A DNA stretch of 64,000 nucleotides, from contig NZ_SHKX01000010.1 of assembly GCF_004217445.1 (NCBI RefSeq), positions 434,001-498,000 on the forward strand. The letters run 5' to 3'. Numbering within the stretch: the first letter of the stretch is position 1; the number at the start of each line of letters is the position of its first letter. The position numbers and the translations under genes were made by a program. The notes under the pieces are model-generated. The model had not been told where the DNA came from. It searched no databases and saw only the letters and a list, made by a program, of their open reading frames with translations. This stretch comes from Fluviicoccus keumensis. GTDB taxonomy: Bacteria > Pseudomonadota > Gammaproteobacteria > Pseudomonadales > Moraxellaceae. Positions 51,849 to 61,486 of this stretch are shown in pieces.

Positions 51849-54088
51849 CCCTGGGCCTCCCCGATCAGATCGACTACCGCATCCAATAGCGCCTCATCGT
51901 GAAAACTGGCCTTGGCCAGATAATAATCCGCTCCGGCATCCAGTCCGCGACGACGGTCCTCTTCGCGGTCCTTGTATGACACCACCATCACCGGCAGCGC
52001 CTGCAGGCGACTGTCGCGGCGCACCAGCGTTACCAGCTCGATGCCGTTCATGCGCGGCATGTCGATATCGGTTACCAGCAGGTCAAACGGCTCGGCGCGC
52101 AGCATGTTCCAGCCATCCATGCCGTCAACGGCGACGCTGACCTGGTACCCCCTGTTCTGCAGCAATTTCCGCTCCAGTTCGCGCACCGTCAACGAGTCAT
52201 CGACGACCAGGATGCGTTTGCGCGCCGCCGGACCGGAGGCGCCGGCGCGCCGGTCCACCCGATGCAGACCGCCGTCGCTGACCAGCTTTTCCACCGACCG
52301 CAGCAGGTCTTCCACATCCAGGATCAGCACCGGCGCACCGCTGTCCAGCACCGCGCCCGCGGAAATATCCTGGATCTTGCCCAGTCGGGGGTCCAGGGGC
52401 ACCACCACCAGCGTCTGTTCGCCCAGCAGCTTATCCACCGCCAGCCCGTGCAGGGTGTCGCGGTCACGAAGCACAACCACCGGCACACTGTCCCGGTCAG
52501 GATCGACATCAGGACGCTGCAGTATCTGGCACGCGGAAATCAGCCCGACCGGGGTCTCGCGCAGCCAGAAGTGCTGGCGGCTGTCCAGCTGGACAATATC
52601 GGCACGGGGCACATCCTGCATGCGTTCGATATGCGCCAGCGGAAAGGCATATGCTTCGCCGCTGATCTCGACCACCAAGCTGCGGACGATCGACAAGGTC
52701 AGCGGCATTTCCAGCACGAAGCGGGTACCCCGGTTCGATTGCTGCGAAACCTGAACCGAGCCATGCAGTTCGCGCATTTCGTGATGCACGGCGTCCAGAC
52801 CGACACCGCGTCCCGATACCTCGGTCACGGCATCGCGCAAGCTGAACCCCGGCAGGAACAGGAACGCCAGCAGCTCCGCTTCGGTCAGGCGGTCGGCGGT
52901 GTCGGCGTTGGTCAGCCGCCGCTCGACAATGGTGCGGCGCAAGGCCTTCAGATCGACACCGCCGCCATCGTCCTCCAGCTCGATGCGCAGCTTGTCGGCG
53001 CGATGGCTGGCGCGCAGCACAATCAGCCCCTCGGGTGGTTTGCCCGTCCCCAGACGGACGTCGGGACCCTCAATGCCATGGTCAACGGCGTTGCGCAGCA
53101 GGTGCATCAACGGCGCTTCCAGACGCGTGAGCACATCCCGGTCTACCGGCGTTGACTCCCCGTCGATCTCCAGACGCACCTGCTTGCCCAGGCTGCGCCC
53201 CAGATCCCGCACCATGCGCGCCAGCCCGACCGTGACATCGGCAAAGGGCCGCATGCGGCAGGCAAGGACAGTATCGTACAGGCGGCGGGTGCGTTGCCCG
53301 GCCTGCCAGCTGAACTCGTCCAGCGTTTGCAGCGACCGGGTGAAAATCTCCTGCTGTTCGCTCCAGTGGCGGCGGATATCGGCCAAGCGAGCCTGCCCCG
53401 CCGCGTCGAATCCGTCGGATTGCAAACCCTCCTGTAACGCCGCCAGCGCACGCCCGGTGGTCGCCTGCTGACGCCGCAAGCGCTCCAGGGCATCCACCAG
53501 CGGCCTGATCTGGCGCAGCTCGACCAACGACTTGCTCGACAGGTCCAGCAACAGGTTCAGATGCTCGGCGCTGACTCGCAGCACCCGCTCCCCCACTTCC
53601 GGCAGACGCGCTTCAGCAGCTTCGTCCTTTTCCGGGTCAGCCTCTGGAAGCGGTGGCGGAAGGGGCCGTGCACTATCAGGCAATACCGGTTCTTCCCCGG
53701 TCAGGAAGCGCTCCAGCCGCTCCACAAATCGGTCAATGGTCTGCCCCCCGGCATCATCGGCCATCACGGGATCCGCAATATGCAGCAGCAGGTCCGCGCC
53801 ATGCAGCAAGGCATCAATATGCTCGGAGCCCAATCGCAAACGGCCGGACTGGGCGGCGACCAGACAGTCTTCCATCACGTGCGCCACCCGCACGCCCGCA
53901 TCCAGACCGACAATCCGCGCCGCCCCCTTGAGGGAGTGGGCGGCCCGCATGCACGCTTCCAACTCGGCGGCCAGTTGCGGATTGCGCTCCAGCAACAGCA
54001 GGTCGCGGGCCAGCACGGCGGTCTGCGCTTCCGCCTCCTGCCGGAACAGCGCCATCATCGTCTCATCGCGCATCAGGTCCGGATTCAT
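51845..54088 (-). CDS. wspE: Wsp-type CheA histidine kinase with receiver
   Basis: 747 residues from the ATG at 54088. Hpt/P1 (10-110, AAHSLKGAARIVG), a regulatory linker, dimerisation and HATPase (250-430; HLLRNAVDHGIE, SGRGVGLDAV), CheW-like domain (430-570) and C-terminal receiver (620-745, LVTDIDMPRMNG). This is the WspE architecture. It phosphorylates the output regulator (WspR in Pseudomonas) and WspF. Four-base ATGA overlaps on both sides couple it to wspD and wspF. Confidence 0.93.
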   Translation of the reverse strand: MNPDLMRDETMMALFRQEAEAQTAVLARDLLLLERNPQLAAELEACMRAAHSLKGAARIVGLDAGVRVAHVMEDCLVAAQSGRLRLGSEHIDALLHGADLLLHIADPVMADDAGGQTIDRFVERLERFLTGEEPVLPDSARPLPPPLPEADPEKDEAAEARLPEVGERVLRVSAEHLNLLLDLSSKSLVELRQIRPLVDALERLRRQQATTGRALAALQEGLQSDGFDAAGQARLADIRRHWSEQQEIFTRSLQTLDEFSWQAGQRTRRLYDTVLACRMRPFADVTVGLARMVRDLGRSLGKQVRLEIDGESTPVDRDVLTRLEAPLMHLLRNAVDHGIEGPDVRLGTGKPPEGLIVLRASHRADKLRIELEDDGGGVDLKALRRTIVERRLTNADTADRLTEAELLAFLFLPGFSLRDAVTEVSGRGVGLDAVHHEMRELHGSVQVSQQSNRGTRFVLEMPLTLSIVRSLVVEISGEAYAFPLAHIERMQDVPRADIVQLDSRQHFWLRETPVGLISACQILQRPDVDPDRDSVPVVVLRDRDTLHGLAVDKLLGEQTLVVVPLDPRLGKIQDISAGAVLDSGAPVLILDVEDLLRSVEKLVSDGGLHRVDRRAGASGPAARKRILVVDDSLTVRELERKLLQNRGYQVSVAVDGMDGWNMLRAEPFDLLVTDIDMPRMNGIELVTLVRRDSRLQALPVMVVSYKDREEDRRRGLDAGADYYLAKASFHDEALLDAVVDLIGEAQG

Positions 54089-54759
54089 GTCAGGCTCCGG
54101 CGCATGGCCTGCCACAGCAGTGACTCATCCAGCAACCGCACTCCGTGCTCCTTCCAGCGGAACAAGGCCCGGGTGCATTTGCCGTCGCCCGACGCTTCCA
54201 GTCCGGTGACGGGCATGCCCTGAATGCTGTCGACCTCATCTACCGGGCAGACCACCCCTCCCTCGCCGTTCTGAGCCAGCACCAGCAGGCGGGCAATGCC
54301 GCGCCGCCCGGGGACGGGCGTGGCCGGGCGGTCGATTCCCAAAATATCCGCCAGCGACAGGCAAGCCGCCAGCACACCATGCACATTCGTCACTCCCAGC
54401 AAAGTGCTGGAGCGGCGGTGTGGCAGGGCATGGATGGCCTCCGCCGGAATGACTTCGCTCAGCAAGGCCAGCGGCAGCGCCAGCCATTCCTCACCCAGCC
54501 GGAAGATCAGCACCTTGGCAACGGCGGCATCCGGAGCCACCCTGGCAGACTCTGCGCCCGCCTCCGCTTCGCTCAGTCCGTAAAGCGGGTACAAGTCCAG
54601 AATGCGCTTGGCGGCTTCGGCATGTACGTCGCAATGATGGCAATGGACATGACGCTCCAGTTGCGGACAGCTGCGGTCACCGCGAATGCCGATCCGGTTC
54701 CAGCAGTCGTCCAGGGACGCCATCTCCGTCGCGGCCGCGACCGGCAGGCGCGGCATCAT
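54085..54759 (-). CDS. wspD: Wsp-type CheW adaptor with Cys/His-rich N-terminus
   Basis: 224 residues. The N-terminal 50 residues carry DDCWNRIGIRGDRSCP and HVHCHHCDVH, a Cys/His cluster typical of WspD. The CheW fold follows (about 75-215; VLIFRLGEEWLALPL, LLGVTNVHGVLAACLSL). It couples WspA to WspE. The Cys/His cluster could bind a metal. The gene overlaps both neighbours by four bases. Confidence 0.9.
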   Translation of the reverse strand: MMPRLPVAAATEMASLDDCWNRIGIRGDRSCPQLERHVHCHHCDVHAEAAKRILDLYPLYGLSEAEAGAESARVAPDAAVAKVLIFRLGEEWLALPLALLSEVIPAEAIHALPHRRSSTLLGVTNVHGVLAACLSLADILGIDRPATPVPGRRGIARLLVLAQNGEGGVVCPVDEVDSIQGMPVTGLEASGDGKCTRALFRWKEHGVRLLDESLLWQAMRRSLT

Positions 54760-55985
54760 GAATTTCCTCCGCGCGCGGCGCGCTGTTGCAGGCGTCTGGC
54801 GCCGGCAGCGTCACCCTGCGACGCCAGCAGAGCGGACAGATGCGCCAAGGTTTCCGGATGACGGGGATCGAGATAGAGCGCCTTGCGGTAATAGGTCATG
54901 GCCTCCGCCTGCCGTCCGGCTGTGTCATGCAACAGGCCGAACCAGTAGAAAATGGCCGCACCGGGACCTTGACGCTCCAGTTGCGCACGGCAGGCGGCCA
55001 GCGCCTCCTTGATCTGTCCGGCGTTGGCCAGGGCGGCGATGCGAGCCAGTGCATCCTCTGCGGGGGCCACCGCTGTCACCGGCGCAACTGTCGGCCGCTT
55101 GAGCGGTGTCACGACCGGGCGGAGTGAAGGCGCAGCTATGGAGGGTCGCGTCCGCTGTGGCTTCGGGACCGGATCGGCTGCCTTCGCCGCCGGACGATCC
55201 GGCGGCAAGCGAAAGGCAAAGGACAAAGGTACGCCCAGCGGCTGCAACCCCTGACGACTGAGCAGACTGGCCTCGGCCGGCCCCACGAACAGGCTGCCAT
55301 TGTGATGCAGCAACGTGATCAGGGTCCGCAGCACCGCTTCCTGGGTGGGCACGTCAAAATAGATCAATACGTTGCGGCAGAACACGAAATCATACGGAAC
55401 GTCAGCAGCCAGGGTCTCGGCCTGCATCAGATTGGCGGGGCGAAACCGGACCCGTTCCCGCACCTGCGGCAGCAGATGAAATCCGTCCGGCCCTTCCTGA
55501 AAATAGCGGCTGCGGAACGATTCGACGTCACCCCGGAATGAATTGCGACCGTAACAACCCGTCTCGGCGCGGGCAAGCAATTGCGGGCTGATGTCCACCG
55601 CATCAATCGTGAATTGCGACGGCGCCAGCCCGGCGTCCAGCAACGCCATGGCGATGGAATAGGGTTCCTCGCCGGAGGCGCAGGGCGCGCTCAGCAGTCG
55701 CAGGGGACGGCCCAGGACCGCCTGCTGTGTCCGGGCCAACCCGGCCAGGGCGGTAAAGGATTCGGGATAGCGGAAAAACCAGGTTTCCGGCACCACCACT
55801 GCCTCAATCAAGGCTTGCCGCTCCTCTCCGGAGTCCTGCAGGCGTCGCCCGTAGGACTCGCCGGTCAGCGCTGTCGCGGCATGGCGCTGCCGCAGGGCGC
55901 GCTCGATGGCCGACGCCCCGATTGAAGCCGCTTCCAGCCCAATCTGCTGTTTCAGGAAACCGGTAATCCGGGCATCAACGTTCAT
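54756..55985 (-). CDS. wspC: Wsp-type CheR methyltransferase with TPR tail
   Basis: 409 residues: CheR domain (1-270; SAPCASGEEPYSIAMAL SAM-binding motif, CRNVLIYFD), a Pro/Ala-rich linker, and TPR-like repeats at the C-terminus (305-405). It methylates the receptor WspA, opposing WspF. The length and TPR tail match Pseudomonas WspC. It has ATGA overlaps with wspB upstream and wspD downstream. Confidence 0.93.
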   Translation of the reverse strand: MNVDARITGFLKQQIGLEAASIGASAIERALRQRHAATALTGESYGRRLQDSGEERQALIEAVVVPETWFFRYPESFTALAGLARTQQAVLGRPLRLLSAPCASGEEPYSIAMALLDAGLAPSQFTIDAVDISPQLLARAETGCYGRNSFRGDVESFRSRYFQEGPDGFHLLPQVRERVRFRPANLMQAETLAADVPYDFVFCRNVLIYFDVPTQEAVLRTLITLLHHNGSLFVGPAEASLLSRQGLQPLGVPLSFAFRLPPDRPAAKAADPVPKPQRTRPSIAAPSLRPVVTPLKRPTVAPVTAVAPAEDALARIAALANAGQIKEALAACRAQLERQGPGAAIFYWFGLLHDTAGRQAEAMTYYRKALYLDPRHPETLAHLSALLASQGDAAGARRLQQRAARGGNS

Positions 55986-56485
55986 GATGTCGCCGCTCCG
56001 TCCGGAAAGAGCAAGGCGTGGACATCCGCGGGCAGCAAGGCATCCACCGTAACCCGCTGGATCAGGCCCTGCGCATGCGCCAGGACCGGTCCCAGATAGG
56101 GCGCGCCCTGGTTATCCATGCCATAAGGCTGGAAGTCTTCCGGATGGGCGTAAAGGGTCTCGGTCGCCTGCTCCAGAATCAGCCCCAGTCGCGCCGCACC
56201 GCCCGCACACGGATAGTGCACCAGCGCCAGCCGCGTACTGGTCCGGCGCTGGCCGTCACCCAGCCCCACCCGCGCGGTCAGATCCACGACAGGCACCAAC
56301 GCGCCGCCATGGGCCAGCACCCCCGCCACCCAGGATGGCGCGCCGGGCAACTGCTTCAGCGGAGACAGGCGCAGCACCTCCGCCACTTCGGCGGCCTCCA
56401 GAGCATAGCGGTCCTGTCCCAGGCAAAACAGCAGGAACAGTCGCGGACGCCGCGCGGCGTCAGACGGTGAATCGGGCAACGCCAT
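55982..56485 (-). CDS. wspB: Wsp-type CheW adaptor
   Basis: About 167 residues with a CheW fold: FLLFCLGQDRYALEAAEVAEVLRL and WVAGVLAHGGALVPVVDL. The ATG at 56485 overlaps wspA by 26 bases; a further ATG at 56497 is possible. In Pseudomonas, WspB supports lateral placement of the receptor and works with WspD. It belongs to the tightly overlapped operon. Confidence 0.9.
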   Translation of the reverse strand: MALPDSPSDAARRPRLFLLFCLGQDRYALEAAEVAEVLRLSPLKQLPGAPSWVAGVLAHGGALVPVVDLTARVGLGDGQRRTSTRLALVHYPCAGGAARLGLILEQATETLYAHPEDFQPYGMDNQGAPYLGPVLAHAQGLIQRVTVDALLPADVHALLFPDGAATS

Positions 56486-58088
56486 GACGCAGGCCATTGG
56501 CTATCAGGTTGAGTTCTTCGATCGACAAGCTGGTCTGACGCAGCGACTCCACGGTCTGGCCGGTGGCTTCGCTCAGCTGCGTCAAGGCCAGGTTGATCTG
56601 TTCCGCGCCGGTAGCCTGGGCATGCATGCCTTCGTTGACCATCTGCACACGCGGAGCCAGCGCCTGCACCTGGTGGATGATCTGGCTCAGCTGTTCGCCA
56701 ATCTGCTGCACTTCGGCGATGCCCCGGCGAACATCCTCGGAGAACTTGTCCATGCCCATGACGCCCGCCGATACCGCCGACTGGATTTCCCGCACCATCA
56801 ATTCAATGTCGTAGGTGGCGATGGCGGTCTGGTCCGCCAGACGGCGCACTTCCGTCGCCACCACCGCAAAGCCCCGTCCGTACTCCCCGGCCTTTTCCGC
56901 CTCGATGGCGGCATTCAGCGACAGCAGGTTGGTCTGATCCGCCACCTTGACGATGGTCACCACCATCTGGTTGATGTTGCCCGCCTTCTCATTAAGGATG
57001 GCCAGCTTGGTATTGACCAGATCCGCCGCGCCAATGACCTGCTGCATGGTGTCTTCCATCCGGTTCAGCCCCAACTGCCCTGCACCGGCCAGCGTCGCCG
57101 CCTGATCGGCGGCGTCGGACACCTCGCCCATGGTACGGACCAGATCCCGTGAGGTGGCCGCAATTTCGCGGGAAGTCGCGCCGATCTCGGAAGTGGTGGC
57201 CGCCGTCTCGGTAGCGGTCGCCTGTTGCTCCTGCGCGGTGGCGGCTATTTCGGTCACTGAGGTCGTTACTTGGATGGCCGAATGCTGCGCTTGGCCCACC
57301 AAGGCCTTCAGCGCCTCGGCCGTGCTGTTGAAACCAGCCTCCAGAACCTGGAATTCATCGCGGCGGCCCAGCTCGAGACACACGGTGAGATCACCGTCAC
57401 GGAGCCGTTCCAGTCCCTCCGCCAGTTGCTGCATAGGCGCCATAATGGCGCGCATCAGCAGCAACCCCAATGTCAGCGCTGCCAGAATGGCCGCGCCGAC
57501 TGCCGCCATCAACGCCATTTTCGTGTCGTAAACCGCCCCGGCAATGTCCTTGGCCGCCGACTCTGTCTCCAGCCGGTTATTTTCGATCAGACCATTGATC
57601 GAGGTACGACAGGTCTTCCAGGCATCATGCAACCGCTCGTCCATCACCCGCCGGGCATCGGCCGGATGACCGGCATCCACCTCGGCCAGCACCTTGCCAA
57701 GGACTTCGCGATAGCGCTCGCGGGTCTGCTGAAAGTCTGTAAATTGCCGCCGATCCTCCGGACGGAGAATCAGGACTTCATAGTGACGGCTGTTTTCGTC
57801 CAGTTGCCTGAGGCTGTCGTTCAACCGCGCCCGCAACTCGGCCGCCTGGGCCGGCGTCATGACGGACATATCCAGAAACATGTCCTGGGTCATGATAAAG
57901 CTGTCCACCAGCGATTGGCGCATCAGGGTGCTGTAATAGAGGCCCGGCATGGCCTCGTTATTCACCCGGACAGTGTCATGCTCGACATTGCTCATGCGAA
58001 CGCTGATAAACAGGACGGCGGCCGCCAGAATCACAATGATGATGGCAAAGCTGGCCAGAATACGGTGTTTCAGGGTCAGGTTCTTCAC
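56460..58088 (-). CDS. wspA: Wsp-type methyl-accepting receptor
   Basis: 542 residues from a GTG at 58088, the same length as I recall for Pseudomonas WspA. N-terminal TM (VKNLTLKHRILASFAIIIVIL), a four-helix periplasmic domain (35-190) with the WspA-like EAMPGLYYSTLMRQSLVDSF text, a second TM (205-225), HAMP, and the cytoplasmic hairpin tip VADQTNLLSLNAAIEAEKAG. It senses surface contact or envelope stress in Pseudomonas. The frame opens at 58175, but that N-terminal extension resembles no WspA. A hairpin lies just upstream. Confidence 0.93.
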   Translation of the reverse strand: MKNLTLKHRILASFAIIIVILAAAVLFISVRMSNVEHDTVRVNNEAMPGLYYSTLMRQSLVDSFIMTQDMFLDMSVMTPAQAAELRARLNDSLRQLDENSRHYEVLILRPEDRRQFTDFQQTRERYREVLGKVLAEVDAGHPADARRVMDERLHDAWKTCRTSINGLIENNRLETESAAKDIAGAVYDTKMALMAAVGAAILAALTLGLLLMRAIMAPMQQLAEGLERLRDGDLTVCLELGRRDEFQVLEAGFNSTAEALKALVGQAQHSAIQVTTSVTEIAATAQEQQATATETAATTSEIGATSREIAATSRDLVRTMGEVSDAADQAATLAGAGQLGLNRMEDTMQQVIGAADLVNTKLAILNEKAGNINQMVVTIVKVADQTNLLSLNAAIEAEKAGEYGRGFAVVATEVRRLADQTAIATYDIELMVREIQSAVSAGVMGMDKFSEDVRRGIAEVQQIGEQLSQIIHQVQALAPRVQMVNEGMHAQATGAEQINLALTQLSEATGQTVESLRQTSLSIEELNLIANGLRHGVARFTV

Positions 58089-58139
58089 GATGGCGCCCGG
58101 TATTGGTCGGAAAGCGTTAGGGTTATCAAGGTTGTTGAA

Positions 58140-58155
58140 ATCCGCCACGGCGGAT
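58140..58155. promoter_or_regulatory. ATCCGCC/GGCGGAT dyad upstream of wspA
   Basis: Seven-base perfect arms with a 2-base centre, 52 bases before the GTG start of wspA. It may be an operator or a leader hairpin. No assigned regulator. A TTGACA hexamer on the minus strand lies at 58185-58180, but I found no good -10 partner. Confidence 0.35.
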
Positions 58156-58262
58156 GCCTGCGGATGATTCAACAATCCCTGTCAATTTATCGTTTTATCA
58201 CGTTTATCGTTATGGCGGATGAGGCTATCAAACCCGGCTCGGCAACGGCAAGAAGCCTCCCC

Positions 58263-59783
58263 CTAACCCCCGGCGACCGGCAACAGGAATGAGAACTCCG
58301 TCCCAGCGGCCGAGGTGGTAAAACCAACTTCACCGCCCAACTGTTCCACAATACTGCGCGCAATATTCAAACCCAGCCCGGTTCCGCCCCTGGCGCGGGC
58401 ATCAGAACTGTTGGCCTGCGAAAACCGGTTGAAAATCCGCTCCCGGAACTCCTCGGGAATGCCGGGGCCGTAATCCCGGATCCTGAAGCGGATCCGGTCG
58501 CCCTCAAGGTCGGCCGCCAGTTCCACGCTTTTCCCGGCCGGGCTGTACTTGACCGCGTTCGAAATCAGGTTGGCAAACACCTGCTGCAGCCGCAACTCAT
58601 CGGCCAGGATCCGCACGCCTTCCGCCTGACGCACAATCCGCAGGCGGACATCGTGGCGCAAACCGTAACCTTCGTTGGCGGCGACCGCTGTTTCCATCGC
58701 GCCATCGGCCGTTAGCATGACCACGTTGAAATCCATGCCGCGCGTGGTGATCTTTTCCAGGTCGAGAATGTCATTGATCAGCTGGGTCAACCGTTCGCTG
58801 TTACGGTTGGCGACATCCAGCATGCGCATCGCCTTCTCTGGCAGCTCGCCCAGTTTTCCGCCCAGAATCAGACCAAGAGCGCCGCGGATGGACGTGAGCG
58901 GTGTGCGCAACTCATGGCTGACCGTGGCGATGAACTCATTCTTGGCGAGGTCTGCCGCCTTGCGTTCCGTGATGTCACGGATCACCAGACTCAACTCGAT
59001 GCCCCGGGCAGAGGGCAGCGGCGTCACCAGGTATTCAATCGGCAGATTGCCGCCGTGCGGTTGACGCAAATCGGCTTCGGTGTACCGGGTGCTGTTGCCC
59101 TGCCCCTGCAATGCCTCCGCCAAACGCTCGCTGAATCCCGTTTGCGACCCCGGCGTCAGCATATCGGTGAAGGATCGGCCGTCCAGCTGCCCGCCGACCA
59201 GTTTCAACAAGGCCTGGGCGGCATAATTTCCCTGCAGGATACGACCGGTTCCGTCCAGTTTCAGGATGCCGGTCGGCACGGTATCCAGCAGCACCCGAAG
59301 CTCCTGGTGGGTTTCCAGTAACTGTTTCTGGCTTTGCTGCAGTGCCCGCGCGGCTTCGTCGCGCTCACGCAGCGCCAGATAGGATCGGGAGTGGTAACGG
59401 ATGCGCGCGACCAGCTCCAGGGCGTCAGGGAGCTTGACCAGATAGTCATTCGCGCCGGCAGCGAAGGCCGCGCTTTTGACCTTGGGGTCTTCCTTGGTGG
59501 AGAGCACGATGATAGGAATGGCGGCCGTCACCGGATCGGCGCGATAGGCCTGCACCAGTGTCAGGCCGTCTGTCTGCGGCATGACCAAATCCTGAAGAAT
59601 GACGGTCGGGCGCGCCCGGATGGCCGTCTCAAGCGCCAGGGCGGCGTCAGCACAAAAATGAAAGGCGAAGCCCGACTGGGCGCTCAGCAGGCGACGCACT
59701 GCCTCGCCAATAATCGCCTGATCGTCCACCAGTAACACCGTAACTGCAGCGTCAGCCACCCGGCCGGCTTCTATGCCCTGCAT
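58263..59783 (-). CDS. WspR-type receiver fused to PAS-HisKA-HATPase histidine kinase
   Basis: 506 residues from the ATG at 59783 (GGGGG site; 59804 and 59819 also possible). The receiver (15-135) and following helix (135-175) read like WspR: VLLVDDQAIIGEAVRRLL, ILQDLVMPQTDG (Asp65), IPIIVLSTKEDP, KSAAFAAGANDYLVKLPDA and RYHSRSYLALRERDEA. Where WspR continues into GGDEF, this protein has PAS (178-290), HisKA (VSHELRTPLTS, about 300) and HATPase (GTGLGLNIARSI). It is 174 bases upstream of wspA on the same strand. Expected role: target of WspE, passing the signal on as a kinase. The HisKA resembles those at 33769 and 36504. Confidence 0.88.
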   Translation of the reverse strand: MQGIEAGRVADAAVTVLLVDDQAIIGEAVRRLLSAQSGFAFHFCADAALALETAIRARPTVILQDLVMPQTDGLTLVQAYRADPVTAAIPIIVLSTKEDPKVKSAAFAAGANDYLVKLPDALELVARIRYHSRSYLALRERDEAARALQQSQKQLLETHQELRVLLDTVPTGILKLDGTGRILQGNYAAQALLKLVGGQLDGRSFTDMLTPGSQTGFSERLAEALQGQGNSTRYTEADLRQPHGGNLPIEYLVTPLPSARGIELSLVIRDITERKAADLAKNEFIATVSHELRTPLTSIRGALGLILGGKLGELPEKAMRMLDVANRNSERLTQLINDILDLEKITTRGMDFNVVMLTADGAMETAVAANEGYGLRHDVRLRIVRQAEGVRILADELRLQQVFANLISNAVKYSPAGKSVELAADLEGDRIRFRIRDYGPGIPEEFRERIFNRFSQANSSDARARGGTGLGLNIARSIVEQLGGEVGFTTSAAGTEFSFLLPVAGG

Positions 59784-59915
59784 CCATAACCCCCACTGAG
59801 ACATCAGCCAATGCGGCATCAGCGAGGCTGAGTATAACTTCCCGTCACATCATTGCCATGGCTGGTTGTCCGACCATAATATTTCTTATACAACCTCACC
59901 GACATCATAAACCAT

Positions 59916-60836
59916 ATGCATATTTATCGCCTTGACCTCAATCTGCTGCTGGTGCTCGACGCCATCTATAGCGAAGGCAACATCACCCGCGCCAGCCAGA
60001 AGCTGCACCTGACCCAGCCCGCCGTCAGCCATGCCCTCGGCCGCCTGCGCGAGCAGCTGGGCGACCCGCTGTTCGTGCGCCAAGGCACGCTGATGCAGCC
60101 GACACCCTACACCCGCAATCTGATCGGGCCGGTGCGCGAAGCCTTGCAGTTGCTGGAACGCAGCGTCGCCGACGAACCGGCCTTCGACCCCGCCAGCGCC
60201 CGCCGCACCTTCAACCTCGGCCTGCGCGACGTCTTCGAGGCCACCGCCCTGCCGCCGCTGGCGGCGCGCCTGCAGGCGCTGGCGCCCGGCATCGAACTGG
60301 CCAGCGTGCGCATCGACCGCCGCGATGTCGAAGGCGAACTGGCCGCTGGCACGCTGGACCTGGCGCTGGACGTGCCGCTGGCGATGGGTGAAAGCATCCG
60401 CCAGCAACGGATTTCCCGCGACCGGCTGGTGGTCGTGGCGCGACAGGACCATCCGGGCATTGGTGAGACGCTGGATCTGGACACCTATCTGGCGCAGGCG
60501 CACGTGCTGGTGTCGTCGCGGCGCAAGGGCTGGGGGCTGGAGGATTTTGAACTGAACCGGGAAGGACGGCGGCGGCGCATCGTACTGCGCTGCCAGCATT
60601 ATTTCGCCGCTAGCCGCGTCGCCAGCCGCACCGACCTATTGCTGACCATGCCGGAACAGTATGCCCGTATCGCCAACATGCAGTTCGGCAACCGCATTTA
60701 CCCCTTCCCCTTGCAGACGCAGGCGCTGGACGCCCACCTCTACTGGCACGCCACCGCCGACCACGACCCCGCCAACCGCTGGCTGCGCGGCGTCATGCAG
60801 GACGTGGTCAGCGCGTGGCCGGAGGAGACTCAGTGA
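59916..60836 (+). CDS. LysR-family transcriptional regulator
   Basis: 306 residues. The N-terminal HTH (LDLNLLLVLDAIYSEGNITRASQKLHLTQPAVSHALGRLR, shown here as the recognisable opening) is of the NodD/LeuO-like branch, followed by a periplasmic-binding-protein-type effector domain. It is divergent from the WspR-kinase fusion, with about 130 bases between starts. TGGTTGTCCGACCA-like dyad sequence near 59864 may be its own site. Target genes unknown. Confidence 0.88.
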   Translation: MHIYRLDLNLLLVLDAIYSEGNITRASQKLHLTQPAVSHALGRLREQLGDPLFVRQGTLMQPTPYTRNLIGPVREALQLLERSVADEPAFDPASARRTFNLGLRDVFEATALPPLAARLQALAPGIELASVRIDRRDVEGELAAGTLDLALDVPLAMGESIRQQRISRDRLVVVARQDHPGIGETLDLDTYLAQAHVLVSSRRKGWGLEDFELNREGRRRRIVLRCQHYFAASRVASRTDLLLTMPEQYARIANMQFGNRIYPFPLQTQALDAHLYWHATADHDPANRWLRGVMQDVVSAWPEETQ

Positions 60837-61486
60837 CGGGTGTAATGCAGCAGCTTGCCCTTGTAGGCCTCGCCGCAGGCCTGTAAACCGTCCAGGCTGG
60901 ACTCTTCACAGCTGTAGCCCAGCGCCGTCATGCAGCGGCTGAAACCGGGGCGGTTACCGCGATTGGGATCAACAATCAGCACTTGCACGGCTTGTTCGGC
61001 ATGACGCTCGATAAAGGCGGACAAGCGCGCGGGCTGGTCTCGTTCATACAACAGGTCGCTACCGATGATGATGTCAAAACGCCCCAGCGCCGGATTCTCG
61101 GTTTCCCAGTTGCCGTTCCGGTATTTGGGCAGGCCCATGCCGTTCAGTCCGGCATTCTGCGTCAGGAAGTCCCCGGCCAGCGGATGGCAGTCACTGGCGG
61201 TGATATCCATGTCCCGACGCTGGCAGACCAGACTGGCCAGCCCCAGGCCGCAACCCACTTCCAGGATGCGCTTGCCCTGCAGCTCAAAGTTTTCCATCAG
61301 CCCGGCCAGCATCCGCGCCGAGGGCCAGACCATGCCGAACAATGACCAGCTGGCGGGGGAAATGCCCATCGCCGCCGCCACGCCCAGCGGGTCGGCGTAT
61401 TGCTGGTGATCCAGCAGGGAACGGATTTGCAGGTCGGCGGCCCCGTTCAGGGAAACCGCCTCGAATTTGACCAGGTAACCGGGCAT
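60830..61486 (-). CDS. Class I SAM-dependent methyltransferase
   Basis: 218 residues from the ATG at 61486. The SAM motif I is ILEVGCGLGLASLVC near residue 75, with acidic motif II ITASDCHP and the post-I segment FDIIIGSDLLYE. This pattern is that of the METTL21-like protein methyltransferase branch. The upstream part of the open frame (to 61783) lacks protein character. It converges on the LysR gene with a seven-base overlap. Substrate unknown. Confidence 0.82.
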   Translation of the reverse strand: MPGYLVKFEAVSLNGAADLQIRSLLDHQQYADPLGVAAAMGISPASWSLFGMVWPSARMLAGLMENFELQGKRILEVGCGLGLASLVCQRRDMDITASDCHPLAGDFLTQNAGLNGMGLPKYRNGNWETENPALGRFDIIIGSDLLYERDQPARLSAFIERHAEQAVQVLIVDPNRGNRPGFSRCMTALGYSCEESSLDGLQACGEAYKGKLLHYTRH

